Source: an uncultured Clostridia bacterium (lineage in GTDB: Bacteria; Bacillota; Clostridia; Oscillospirales; Acutalibacteraceae). Taken from it: a stretch of 5,209 bases of DNA. Position 1 is the stretch's first letter, and each line of letters begins with the position of its first letter. The notes under the pieces were generated by a model. The model had not been told where the DNA came from and made no database searches. It saw nothing but the letters and a program-made list of their open reading frames with translations. Of the stretch, positions 1 to 5,209 are shown piece by piece. The translations under genes and the position numbers were made by a program. The DNA is taken from assembly GCA_946006915.1 (NCBI GenBank), contig CAMFZK010000077.1, positions 1-5,209 on the forward strand, written 5' to 3'.

Positions 1-2
1 TA

Positions 3-11
3 TGGTATAAT
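3..11 (+). promoter_or_regulatory. Extended -10 promoter of the DUF3267 gene (-35 not in window)
   Basis: TGG followed by TATAAT (hexamer at 6-11) forms an extended -10 element of the sigma-A type. The -35 region would lie to the left of the window. Transcription would start near position 18, leaving a leader of about 24 bases before the ATG at 42. The assignment rests on consensus match and position only. Confidence 0.6.
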
Positions 12-41
12 AACTTCAAAACTAAAAAGGGCGGCGATATA

Positions 42-620
42 ATGAAAGCAGTTGAAACTTTGCCGGAAGGATATAGAGAATTTTATTCCATTGATCTTCA
101 AAAAAACAAAAAAATGGCATTATTTGTAAATTTGTTGGCAATTATTATCGGAGCGGTAATGTTGGTTGCGATGAATTTTTTTGTGCCGCTTTCCACCTTA
201 TTCGCTATGGATAAGGGTCTTGGCAATTATGTGATAAGATTTATTGCTTTGATGGTTTTGATGATAGCATATATGGTGCTGCACGAATTAACGCATGGTA
301 CTGTTATGAAAATTTGCGGCACTAAAAAGGTTAAGTATGGTTTTACAGGGTTATATGCCTTTGCCGGAAGCAATGATTACTATGACAAGAAAGCGTATAT
401 CTTTATCGCTTTGGCACCGGTTGTTCTGTGGGGATTAGTTATTGCAATTATCAATCCTTTTGTTCCTACCGAATGGTTTTGGGTAATTTATAATCTTCAA
501 ATTGCAAATTTGTCCGGTGCAGCCGGAGATTTGATTGTTACCGTAAAATTTTCCGGCTTTCCCAAAGATATTTTAATAAGGGATTACGGTGTAGGTATGA
601 CCGTTTTTTCTAAAGAGTGA
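42..620 (+). CDS. DUF3267 family membrane protein, putative intramembrane zincin metallopeptidase
   Basis: This 192-aa protein has about four hydrophobic segments (roughly residues 25-50, 62-82, 118-140 and 144-168). At the end of the second segment lies HELTH (residues 81-85), an HExxH zinc-binding and catalytic motif. The fourth segment carries NLSGAAGD (156-163), whose Asp163 is a plausible third metal ligand, as in site-2-protease-like families. Length, topology and HExxH position fit DUF3267 ('putative zincin peptidase'), a family without an established substrate as far as I know. It probably acts in the cytoplasmic membrane. The ATG at 42 follows a purine-rich AAAAAGGGCGG at a reasonable distance, and the sequence from the start reads as a soluble N-terminus before the first helix. 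It has its own promoter and terminator, so it looks monocistronic. The family call is fairly secure; peptidase activity is inferred from the motif. Confidence 0.82.
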   Translation: MKAVETLPEGYREFYSIDLQKNKKMALFVNLLAIIIGAVMLVAMNFFVPLSTLFAMDKGLGNYVIRFIALMVLMIAYMVLHELTHGTVMKICGTKKVKYGFTGLYAFAGSNDYYDKKAYIFIALAPVVLWGLVIAIINPFVPTEWFWVIYNLQIANLSGAAGDLIVTVKFSGFPKDILIRDYGVGMTVFSKE

Positions 621-694
621 GGAATTTCTTTGTTTTTTGTTTTGGTATTATTGCCGAAAAGAAAAATTTACTTTTCTCTGATAATTGGTTTATT

Positions 695-737
695 AAAAGT
701 TCGCTTTGTTTATTAAGGGCGAACTTTTTTTATTTTT
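695..737 (+). terminator. Intrinsic terminator after the DUF3267 gene
   Basis: A perfect 10-bp stem pairs AAAAGTTCGC (695-704) with GCGAACTTTT (719-728) around a 14-base loop. It is followed by a T-rich run (TTT, A, TTTTT) to 737. It lies 75 bases after the stop codon and ahead of the next promoter, as expected for a rho-independent terminator. Confidence 0.88.
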
Positions 738-761
738 ATTATGGTTTTTTTGCAATTTTTG

Positions 762-770
762 TGATATAAT
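762..770 (+). promoter_or_regulatory. Extended -10 promoter of the ZIP transporter gene
   Basis: TGA followed by TATAAT (hexamer 765-770) is an extended -10 element. At 17-bp spacing the -35 position holds TGGTTT (742-747), a poor match, which is common for extended -10 promoters. The start site would be near 777, about 34 bases before the ATG at 811. A 7-bp inverted repeat (ATATAAT at 764-770, ATTATAT at 783-789) overlaps the element. Confidence 0.65.
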
Positions 771-810
771 AATTAGTCAGAGATTATATTAAAACAAGAG
801 GGAATGGTTT

Positions 811-1569
811 ATGCAAATAGTTTTAATTACGGCTTTAGGGGTCGGCGGTGCTACAATTATCGGTGCGGTTATCGGCTTTTGTTTTAAGAAAATAAGCCAC
901 AGTTTCAGCGATATTGTGCTTTCTTTTGCTTCGGGCGTTATGTTGGCGGCTTCGGTTATAGGGCTTATACTGCCGTCGCTTGAATACGGCGGGAAATACC
1001 AAATTGTTGTAACAATAGCCGGTATTTTTTGCGGTGCGCTTTGCGTTAATATTATGGATAAGGTTGTGCCGCATTTACATAAATTAACGGGAATAGATAT
1101 TGAAGCACACCCCGAAAAACAGTCAAGTATAAACAAAGTTTTGCTGTTTGTTATTGCAATAGCAATACACAATCTGCCCGAAGGTATTGCCGCCGGTGTT
1201 GGCTTCGGTACGGAAAATGTTAATAAAGCGTTGCTTATTGCGGGCGGTATTGCACTTCAAAACATTCCCGAAGGTATGGTTATAATAGCGCCTATGGTAG
1301 GACTTGGAATCGGTTATAAAAGAATTTTTTCCATTGCGGTGGTTACGGGTATAATTGAGATTGTGGGAACATTTATAGGTTATTTTGCGGTTACGCTTTC
1401 TACCGCAATTTTGCCCTTTGCGTTATCCTTTGCGGGCGGTACAATGCTTTATGTTATAAGCGACGAAACCCTTTCCGAAACCCACGCACACGGAAGTGAA
1501 AGAGGTGCTACATACTCACTTATTATCGGTTTTTGCGTAATGCTTTTGTTAGATACTTTGTTGGGATAA
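811..1569 (+). CDS. ZIP family divalent metal transporter (GufA-like)
   Basis: This 252-aa integral membrane protein has about eight hydrophobic helices, the normal ZIP layout and length. Two signature motifs form the expected binuclear metal site: HNLPEG in helix 4 (residues 120-125) and QNIPEG in helix 5 (150-155). Gln instead of His at the first position of the second motif is, from memory, typical of the GufA branch rather than of E. coli ZupT. A His-containing loop (VPHLHK, 86-91) precedes helix 4, and ETHAHG (223-228) lies before the last helix; both are potential metal-handling positions. The expected role is import of Zn2+, Fe2+ or Mn2+ into the cytoplasm; the specific metal cannot be read from sequence. 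AAGAGGGA (796-803) is a good ribosome binding site 7 bases before the ATG. No terminator follows, so some transcripts may run into the rubredoxin operon. Confidence 0.93.
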   Translation: MQIVLITALGVGGATIIGAVIGFCFKKISHSFSDIVLSFASGVMLAASVIGLILPSLEYGGKYQIVVTIAGIFCGALCVNIMDKVVPHLHKLTGIDIEAHPEKQSSINKVLLFVIAIAIHNLPEGIAAGVGFGTENVNKALLIAGGIALQNIPEGMVIIAPMVGLGIGYKRIFSIAVVTGIIEIVGTFIGYFAVTLSTAILPFALSFAGGTMLYVISDETLSETHAHGSERGATYSLIIGFCVMLLLDTLLG

Positions 1570-1577
1570 ATTTTTAC

Positions 1578-1606
1578 TTGAATATCTTTAAAAAATGGGT
1601 TATAAT
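1578..1606 (+). promoter_or_regulatory. Sigma-A-type promoter of the rubredoxin-thioredoxin operon
   Basis: TTGAAT (1578-1583) and TATAAT (1601-1606) are separated by exactly 17 bases, giving a near-consensus vegetative promoter. It sits 9 bases after the stop of the ZIP gene. The start site would be near 1613, about 22 bases upstream of the rubredoxin ATG. A PerR-box-like sequence overlaps the -10 element (1600-1614). Confidence 0.82.
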
Positions 1607-1614
1607 AAGTTTAA
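1600..1614 (+). promoter_or_regulatory. Tentative PerR-box-like operator over the -10 element
   Basis: TTATAAT-A-AGTTTAA matches 12 of 14 defined positions of the Bacillus PerR box (TTATAATNATTATAA, from memory). The left half is also the -10 hexamer, so most of that half-match is forced. Aligned in the same way, the other two promoters in this window score 10 of 14. The excess is therefore small. A peroxide-responsive operator would suit a rubredoxin-thioredoxin operon, but this remains a hypothesis. Confidence 0.25.
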
Positions 1615-1634
1615 AATCAAGGAGGTAAAAACTT

Positions 1635-1790
1635 ATGAAATATGTATGTGATATTTGCGGTTATGTTTACGACGAAGATTTAGGCGATGCTGATAACGGT
1701 ATTGCACCGGGCACAAAATGGGAAGATTTACCCGAAGATTTTGTATGCCCCCTTTGCGGAGTAGGCAAGGACAGTTTTTCACAGGAATAG
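1635..1790 (+). CDS. Rubredoxin
   Basis: This 51-aa protein is a complete short rubredoxin. Two CxxCG-type knuckles, CDICG (Cys5, Cys8) and CPLCG (Cys38, Cys41), supply the four cysteines that bind one iron. Other family hallmarks are GYVYDEDLGD after the first knuckle, GIAPGTKWEDLPEDFVCP between the knuckles, and GVGKDSF at the end. It is a cytoplasmic one-electron carrier; in anaerobes such proteins typically donate to rubrerythrin, superoxide reductase or flavodiiron proteins. The start is secure: a consensus AAGGAGGT (1619-1626) lies 8 bases before the ATG, just after a strong promoter. The trxA start codon follows 21 bases after the stop, so the two genes share a transcript. No partner oxidoreductase other than trxB is visible nearby. 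Confidence 0.97.
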   Translation: MKYVCDICGYVYDEDLGDADNGIAPGTKWEDLPEDFVCPLCGVGKDSFSQE

Positions 1791-1811
1791 TATTTTAACG
1801 GAGGTAGTAAA

Positions 1812-2120
1812 ATGTCGGTACTGACAGTTACTAAAGAAAATTTTGAAGACGAAATTTTAAAAAGTGAAAAAACCGTCTTGCTTGATTTTTGGGCAAGTTG
1901 GTGCGGACCGTGCAGAATGGTATCTCCTATTGTTGACGAAATCGCATTAGAACACCCCGAATACAAAGTGGGTAAGGTTAATGTTGACGAACAACCCGAA
2001 CTTGCGGCATCTTTTTCTGTTATGAGCATTCCGTCACTTTTTGTTTTAAAGGACGGTAAGGTGGTAAACAGTTCGGTAGGTGCTAAGCCGAAAACACAAA
2101 TTCTTGAAATGCTAAAATGA
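1812..2120 (+). CDS. trxA: Thioredoxin
   Basis: This 102-aa protein is a full-length single-domain thioredoxin. The redox-active motif is WCGPC (residues 30-34), preceded by the conserved buried Asp25 in LLDFWASW. The cis-proline motif is SIPS (72-75, Pro74), where Thr is more usual than Ser after the proline. The strand FVLKDGKVV (77-85) and the Gly90 region complete the fold. It is a cytoplasmic dithiol reductant for enzymes such as ribonucleotide reductase, peroxiredoxins and methionine sulfoxide reductases. GGAGGT (1800-1805) lies 6 bases before the ATG. Rubredoxin is immediately upstream and thioredoxin reductase downstream, so this is very probably the cognate substrate of that reductase. 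A hairpin terminator begins one base after the stop codon, which may limit how much trxB is co-transcribed. Confidence 0.97.
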   Translation: MSVLTVTKENFEDEILKSEKTVLLDFWASWCGPCRMVSPIVDEIALEHPEYKVGKVNVDEQPELAASFSVMSIPSLFVLKDGKVVNSSVGAKPKTQILEMLK

Positions 2121-2121
2121 T

Positions 2122-2150
2122 TAAAAACCGCAGGTTTACTGCGGTTTTTA
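2122..2150 (+). terminator. Hairpin terminator (possibly partial) between trxA and trxB
   Basis: A perfect 12-bp stem pairs TAAAAACCGCAG (2122-2133) with CTGCGGTTTTTA (2139-2150) around the loop GTTTA. The T-run is only five bases and is interrupted by A, then by CC, so it may terminate incompletely. The left arm begins one base after the trxA stop codon. Only 24 bases separate the hairpin from the trxB start and no promoter is visible there, so trxB expression probably depends on readthrough. Confidence 0.75.
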
Positions 2151-2155
2151 TCCTA

Positions 2156-2177
2156 AAGAGGGGAATATAAACAATTG
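2156..2177 (+). promoter_or_regulatory. Ribosome binding site and TTG start codon of trxB
   Basis: AAGAGGGG (2156-2163) is the only Shine-Dalgarno-like sequence here and lies 11 bases before TTG at 2175-2177. The nearby ATGs at 2183 and 2188 are out of frame. No in-frame ATG occurs before the FAD-binding motif, which begins at residue 11 counted from the TTG. TTG is therefore the most credible start. Confidence 0.8.
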
Positions 2178-3095
2178 GAAAAATGTTATGATACCGTAAT
2201 AATAGGCGGAGGACCTTGCGGTTACACCGCCGCAGTATATGCCGCAAGAGCGGGACTTAAAACCTTGGTGATTGAAAAATTTTCGGCAGGCGGGCAAATG
2301 TGTGAAACGTCACAAATTGATAATTACCCCGGTTTCGAAGAGGGGATAGACGGTTTTACATTGGGTTACAAAATTCAGTCTGCCGCCGAAAAGTTCGGCA
2401 CAAAAACAGTAAGTGCGGAAGTTTTGGAAACAGATTTAAAAGCCGTTCCTAAAATAATTAAAACCGATTTGGGCGAATTTTCCGCCAAAACCGTTATAAT
2501 CGCAACCGGTGCCAAACACAAACATTTAGGACTTAAAGAAGAGGATAGTTTTATCGGCAAAGGGTTAGGGTATTGTGCGACCTGTGACGGTATGTTTTAC
2601 AAGGACAAAACCGTAGCGGTTGTAGGCGGGGGTAATTCGGCGGCGGCAGATGCACTTTATCTTTCCAAAATATGTAAAAAGGTATATTTAATACACCGCA
2701 GGGATAAATTAAGGGCAACTAAAGTTTATAACACACCGCTTTTAAATGCCCATAACATTGAATTTATTTGGAATGGCGAAGTTGCGGAAATTTTGGGTGA
2801 CGGCAAGGTAAACGGGGTTAAAGTTAAGCTTAACACCGACGGTTCTTTTAAAGAAATTCCGCTTGACGGTATTTTTATAAGCATTGGCAGAAGTCCCGAA
2901 ACCGATATTGTGAAAGGTCAGTTGCAACTGGACGAAAACGGATATATTATCGCCAACGAAACCACAAAAACCAACTTAGAGGGGGTTTTTGCGGCAGGGG
3001 ATGTCAGAACAAAAGCGTTGCGTCAAATTGTAACGGCGGCGGCGGACGGTGCGGTTGCGGCACATTTTGCGGAAGAATATCTAAATTCGCTTTGA
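2175..3095 (+). CDS. trxB: Thioredoxin reductase (NADPH-dependent flavoprotein)
   Basis: This 306-aa protein has the normal length of a low-molecular-weight bacterial thioredoxin reductase. In order it shows an N-terminal FAD Rossmann motif GGGPCG (residues 11-16), ETSQIDNYPGF (44-54), and the redox-active CATC (134-137) followed by DG. The NADPH domain carries GGGNSA (151-156) and HRRDKLR (174-180). The C-terminal FAD motif is GVFAAGDVRT (270-279), followed by a segment rich in Ala. The intact HRRxxxR arginines argue for NADPH as donor, and against the ferredoxin-dependent or donor-less relatives known from clostridia and cyanobacteria. It transfers electrons from NADPH through FAD to thioredoxin in the cytoplasm; the partner is probably the adjacent trxA product. 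Cys15 in the first glycine motif replaces the usual Ala. The start is TTG. A hairpin between trxA and trxB suggests lower expression than trxA. Confidence 0.95.
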   Translation: MEKCYDTVIIGGGPCGYTAAVYAARAGLKTLVIEKFSAGGQMCETSQIDNYPGFEEGIDGFTLGYKIQSAAEKFGTKTVSAEVLETDLKAVPKIIKTDLGEFSAKTVIIATGAKHKHLGLKEEDSFIGKGLGYCATCDGMFYKDKTVAVVGGGNSAAADALYLSKICKKVYLIHRRDKLRATKVYNTPLLNAHNIEFIWNGEVAEILGDGKVNGVKVKLNTDGSFKEIPLDGIFISIGRSPETDIVKGQLQLDENGYIIANETTKTNLEGVFAAGDVRTKALRQIVTAAADGAVAAHFAEEYLNSL

Positions 3096-3105
3096 ACAAA
3101 AAACA

Positions 3106-3140
3106 AAAGGCACATTTCTTACAAAAAGGAATGTGCCTTT
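3106..3140. terminator. Bidirectional terminator between trxB and the convergent ABC permease gene
   Basis: AAAGGCACATTTCTT (3106-3120) pairs with AAGGAATGTGCCTTT (3126-3140) in a 15-bp stem with a single T-G wobble and a 5-base loop. On the minus strand the hairpin is followed by a long T-rich tail (TTTTGTTTTTTG), the stronger direction; on the plus strand only TTTAT follows. It lies 10 bases after the trxB stop and 11 bases past the end of the minus-strand gene, so it can serve both. Confidence 0.85.
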
Positions 3141-3151
3141 ATCTATTGAGT

Positions 3152-5209
3152 TTATTCTGTTCTTAAAGCAATTACGGGGTCTTTTTTAGCGGCACTCTTT
3201 GAGGGGATAAGCCCTGAACACATTGTAAGCAATACGCTGATTAAAATAAGAACTAAAGCTACCGGAATAGGCAGAACCGCATCTAAATTGTTAATTCCCG
3301 TAAGTCGGTTTAGAATAAGGTTTATAGGAATACACAGCAAATAGGTGATTATTACACCAAGCGCTCCTGAAGTAAAGCCGATTATTACGGTTTCGGCATT
3401 AAACATACTCGAAACATTGCGTTTGGAAGCACCGATAGCACGCAAAATACCGATTTCTTTTGTACGTTCCTGAACCGAAATAAGGGTAATAACGCCAATC
3501 ATAATAGATGAAACTATTAAGGATACCGCAACAAAAGCGATAAGCACATAGGTTATTGCGTTGATGATAGAGGTTACCGAAGACATCATTAGTCCTACGT
3601 AATCGGTATATTTAATTTGTTCGAGTTCGTCCAAACCGTTGTTGTATTTTGCAATTTCGTCTTCAATGATGTCCTTGTTTTCAAAGGTTGTGGCATAAAG
3701 ATTTATTGTGGACGGATTGTCCAAATCAATATTGCCGAGTTCTTTCATATTATCATCATAACTTGATTTTGAAAATTCCAAAACTTCGTCATAGTAAAGG
3801 GCGCACTGTTCAACTGTGTAGGTGTTTTTTGCCGAATCGAGCGCAAATGCCAACTGCTGTTCGGGAATATTGACGAGTTGTGCTTTTACCCCCTCGGCAT
3901 ATTGTGCTTTGTAACTTTCTTCTATTACGGAGGAGAAGATTTTATTTATATCTTCGTCCTTCATATTGCTTAAATATTCGGCAATTTCGTCATTGTCCAT
4001 ACCCGTTTGTGCAGATAAAGCAGGGGTTAATTTGGCTTCAATATCCTTTCTTGTCATAGCGGAAAGGGTAGAAGAAACGGTTTTTTCAACATCCGCTTTA
4101 CTTGGGGTAGACATAATTTTTACATAAGTTTCCGCCTTTGTTTTACTGTCAAGTTTTTCTAAATAGTTTTTAAACTCGGTCTGCTTTTGTTCGTCGGTAA
4201 GATTAGTGCTGTTTTCACTAAAGGGAAGCCCTGTAAAAATATCAATAGAACTGCTTTCTGCCTGTGCTTTTAGTGCCTCGCAGTCTTTTGCTTTGTTTAC
4301 AATATATTCGGTAAGTTTTTTGGTATAACCGATAGAGCCGGTGAGCATTGTTGAAACGGCGTCTTCATTAGGACGGATAATGCCGGTGACTTTAAGCGGA
4401 ATACCGTTATCGTAAAGGTACTGAAGTCCCGCTTGGTTTTTTCTTAAGTCGGTGTAACGGCCGGTTACCTGGTCTTTTGTATAACAGTCGGAATTAAGTA
4501 CAGTCTTAAATTCCATACTGCAAATATCTTTATAAGACCATTTTTCGGCTTTGTAGTTAAGTTCGGTTTGATTTATTGCCGCATCTGCCAAAGCGTCTAT
4601 ATCTTCTTTGGATTTAAGACCTAATGCGTAAAGCACAATATCGTTAAGTTCGTTGTTTTCGTCCACAACCAACACAATTTCGTTATATTCGTTAGGCCAA
4701 GCACCGTAAACCAAATCGTACTGCTTTTTTAAAAGCGGGTTAATAAGTTCGCCGTTATTGCCCGAAAGCATTTCCTGCCAGAGTTTTGTGCCACCGCCCA
4801 TTGTCATCATACTGCCCATAGGCGATTTGGAAGACATATCCATCATACCCGACATATCCATACCGAAGTTTTCAAGCACAATTTCCTGCATAAGTTCGTT
4901 AGTGTCCGAACGGATTATACTTCCGTCAACATTTTTGGTATAAATGAGTAAATCAAAATCATAGGTATATTGTATGCCGTTTACCGCTTCGCTTAGGTCG
5001 GTATCATCGGTATTATTTTTCATTTCCTTTTCAAGATATGCTTTAAAGGATTTAAGGTCGTTTTTATTGGTTTCAATGGAATTAAGCGAATTTAACATTT
5101 CATAAATCATCGCTTTTTGGTAAACCGCATCGTTTTTGTGGCTTTCTTCCGATTTAGCGTTACCCATAAATGCGGTAAGAAGTGAAGAAATGTCAATAGA
5201 CTGTGACTC
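3152..5209 (-). CDS. FtsX-type ABC transporter permease (5' end outside window; probably fused to an ATPase domain)
   Basis: The frame stays open to the right edge, so the gene is truncated; 685 residues are visible. The first in-frame Met, at 5167, is preceded by 14 coding residues and is not a likely start. Numbering from that Met, residues 1 to about 525 form a large, mostly hydrophilic extracytoplasmic region. Three membrane helices follow (about 533-563, 592-618 and 630-654). Between the first two lies ERTKEIGILRAIGASKR (567-583), the signature cytoplasmic loop of FtsX/MacB-type permeases, and the protein ends in the typical PSKSAAKKDPVIALRTE. A Met-rich stretch (103-123) contains nine Met. 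Cys216 and Cys228 could form a disulfide. I recall similar proteins from gut Clostridia annotated as 'ABC transporter ATP-binding protein/permease', with an N-terminal ATPase and first helix ahead of such a loop; that part would lie outside this window. The substrate is unknown; export or mechanotransmission is the family role. Confidence 0.9.
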   Translation of the reverse strand, partial: ESQSIDISSLLTAFMGNAKSEESHKNDAVYQKAMIYEMLNSLNSIETNKNDLKSFKAYLEKEMKNNTDDTDLSEAVNGIQYTYDFDLLIYTKNVDGSIIRSDTNELMQEIVLENFGMDMSGMMDMSSKSPMGSMMTMGGGTKLWQEMLSGNNGELINPLLKKQYDLVYGAWPNEYNEIVLVVDENNELNDIVLYALGLKSKEDIDALADAAINQTELNYKAEKWSYKDICSMEFKTVLNSDCYTKDQVTGRYTDLRKNQAGLQYLYDNGIPLKVTGIIRPNEDAVSTMLTGSIGYTKKLTEYIVNKAKDCEALKAQAESSSIDIFTGLPFSENSTNLTDEQKQTEFKNYLEKLDSKTKAETYVKIMSTPSKADVEKTVSSTLSAMTRKDIEAKLTPALSAQTGMDNDEIAEYLSNMKDEDINKIFSSVIEESYKAQYAEGVKAQLVNIPEQQLAFALDSAKNTYTVEQCALYYDEVLEFSKSSYDDNMKELGNIDLDNPSTINLYATTFENKDIIEDEIAKYNNGLDELEQIKYTDYVGLMMSSVTSIINAITYVLIAFVAVSLIVSSIMIGVITLISVQERTKEIGILRAIGASKRNVSSMFNAETVIIGFTSGALGVIITYLLCIPINLILNRLTGINNLDAVLPIPVALVLILISVLLTMCSGLIPSKSAAKKDPVIALRTE

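Noticed and set aside
660..677. Small hairpin AGAAAA/TTTTCT after the DUF3267 gene
   Set aside because: It has only six mostly A-T pairs with no G-C core and no T-run; the stem at 695-728 is a far better terminator.
835..1074. Other overlapping frames of 60-80 codons, including those at 2375-2560, 2742-2927, 3688-3873 and 4758-4943
   Set aside because: All lie inside strong genes on the opposite strand, lack clear ribosome binding sites and show no family motif.
789..1172. Minus-strand open frame of 127 codons
   Set aside because: It lies almost wholly antisense to the well-supported ZIP transporter gene, its product has no recognisable motif, and the ribosome binding site and promoter evidence support the plus-strand gene.
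1667..2029. Minus-strand open frame of 120 codons
   Set aside because: It is antisense across both rubredoxin and trxA, whose cysteine motifs and ribosome binding sites are unambiguous; the Ser/Pro/Leu-rich translation looks like a shadow.
2104..2118. Possible trxB promoter at the end of trxA (TTGAAA at 2104 and TAAAAT at 2113)
   Set aside because: The two elements are only 3 bases apart, not about 17, and neither has a suitable partner at normal spacing.
2134..3095. Idea that the flavoprotein is a ferredoxin-dependent thioredoxin reductase relative
   Set aside because: The NADPH-binding GGGNSA and HRRxxxR motifs and the CATC active site are all intact, which fits the ordinary NADPH enzyme.
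1..5209. CRISPR array, transposon ends, tRNA, rRNA or riboswitch
   Set aside because: I saw no spaced direct repeats, transposase, cloverleaf or rRNA core sequence, and the leaders before the plus-strand genes are too short for a known riboswitch.

Overview
The window reads as a chromosomal stretch from a low-to-moderate GC (roughly 40% by eye) anaerobic Firmicute of the class Clostridia. The evidence is strong AGGAGG-type ribosome binding sites, sigma-A-like TATAAT promoters, short intergenic gaps with U-tailed hairpins, a rubredoxin beside a thioredoxin system, and a very long-loop FtsX-type ABC permease of a kind I recall from gut Lachnospiraceae and Ruminococcaceae relatives. I cannot name the genus.

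Layout from left to right. (1) A single gene with its own extended -10 promoter and strong terminator encodes a small DUF3267-type membrane protein carrying a zincin HExxH motif. (2) A second extended -10 promoter drives a ZIP-family (GufA-like) divalent metal transporter; no terminator is visible after it. (3) A near-consensus sigma-A promoter (TTGAAT-17-TATAAT) starts a redox cluster of rubredoxin, thioredoxin and thioredoxin reductase. The rubredoxin is only 51 aa and easy to miss. A 12-bp hairpin terminator lies between trxA and trxB, and trxB starts with TTG. (4) A bidirectional terminator separates trxB from a convergent minus-strand gene that runs off the right edge. Only the extracytoplasmic domain and the three C-terminal membrane helices of this ABC transporter permease are visible.

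How the genes work together: TrxB, with an intact CxxC site and an intact NADPH-binding HRRxxxR motif, should reduce the WCGPC thioredoxin. Rubredoxin shares their transcript and probably feeds electrons to peroxide or oxygen reductases encoded elsewhere. The metal transporter, the zincin-like protein and the ABC permease have no evident functional link to the redox cluster.

I found no mobile element, CRISPR array, tRNA or rRNA, and no clearly new multi-gene system. The points most worth checking are the terminator placed directly after the trxA stop codon, a PerR-box-like sequence over the redox operon's -10 element, the rubredoxin-thioredoxin pairing, and a methionine-rich stretch in the ABC permease.
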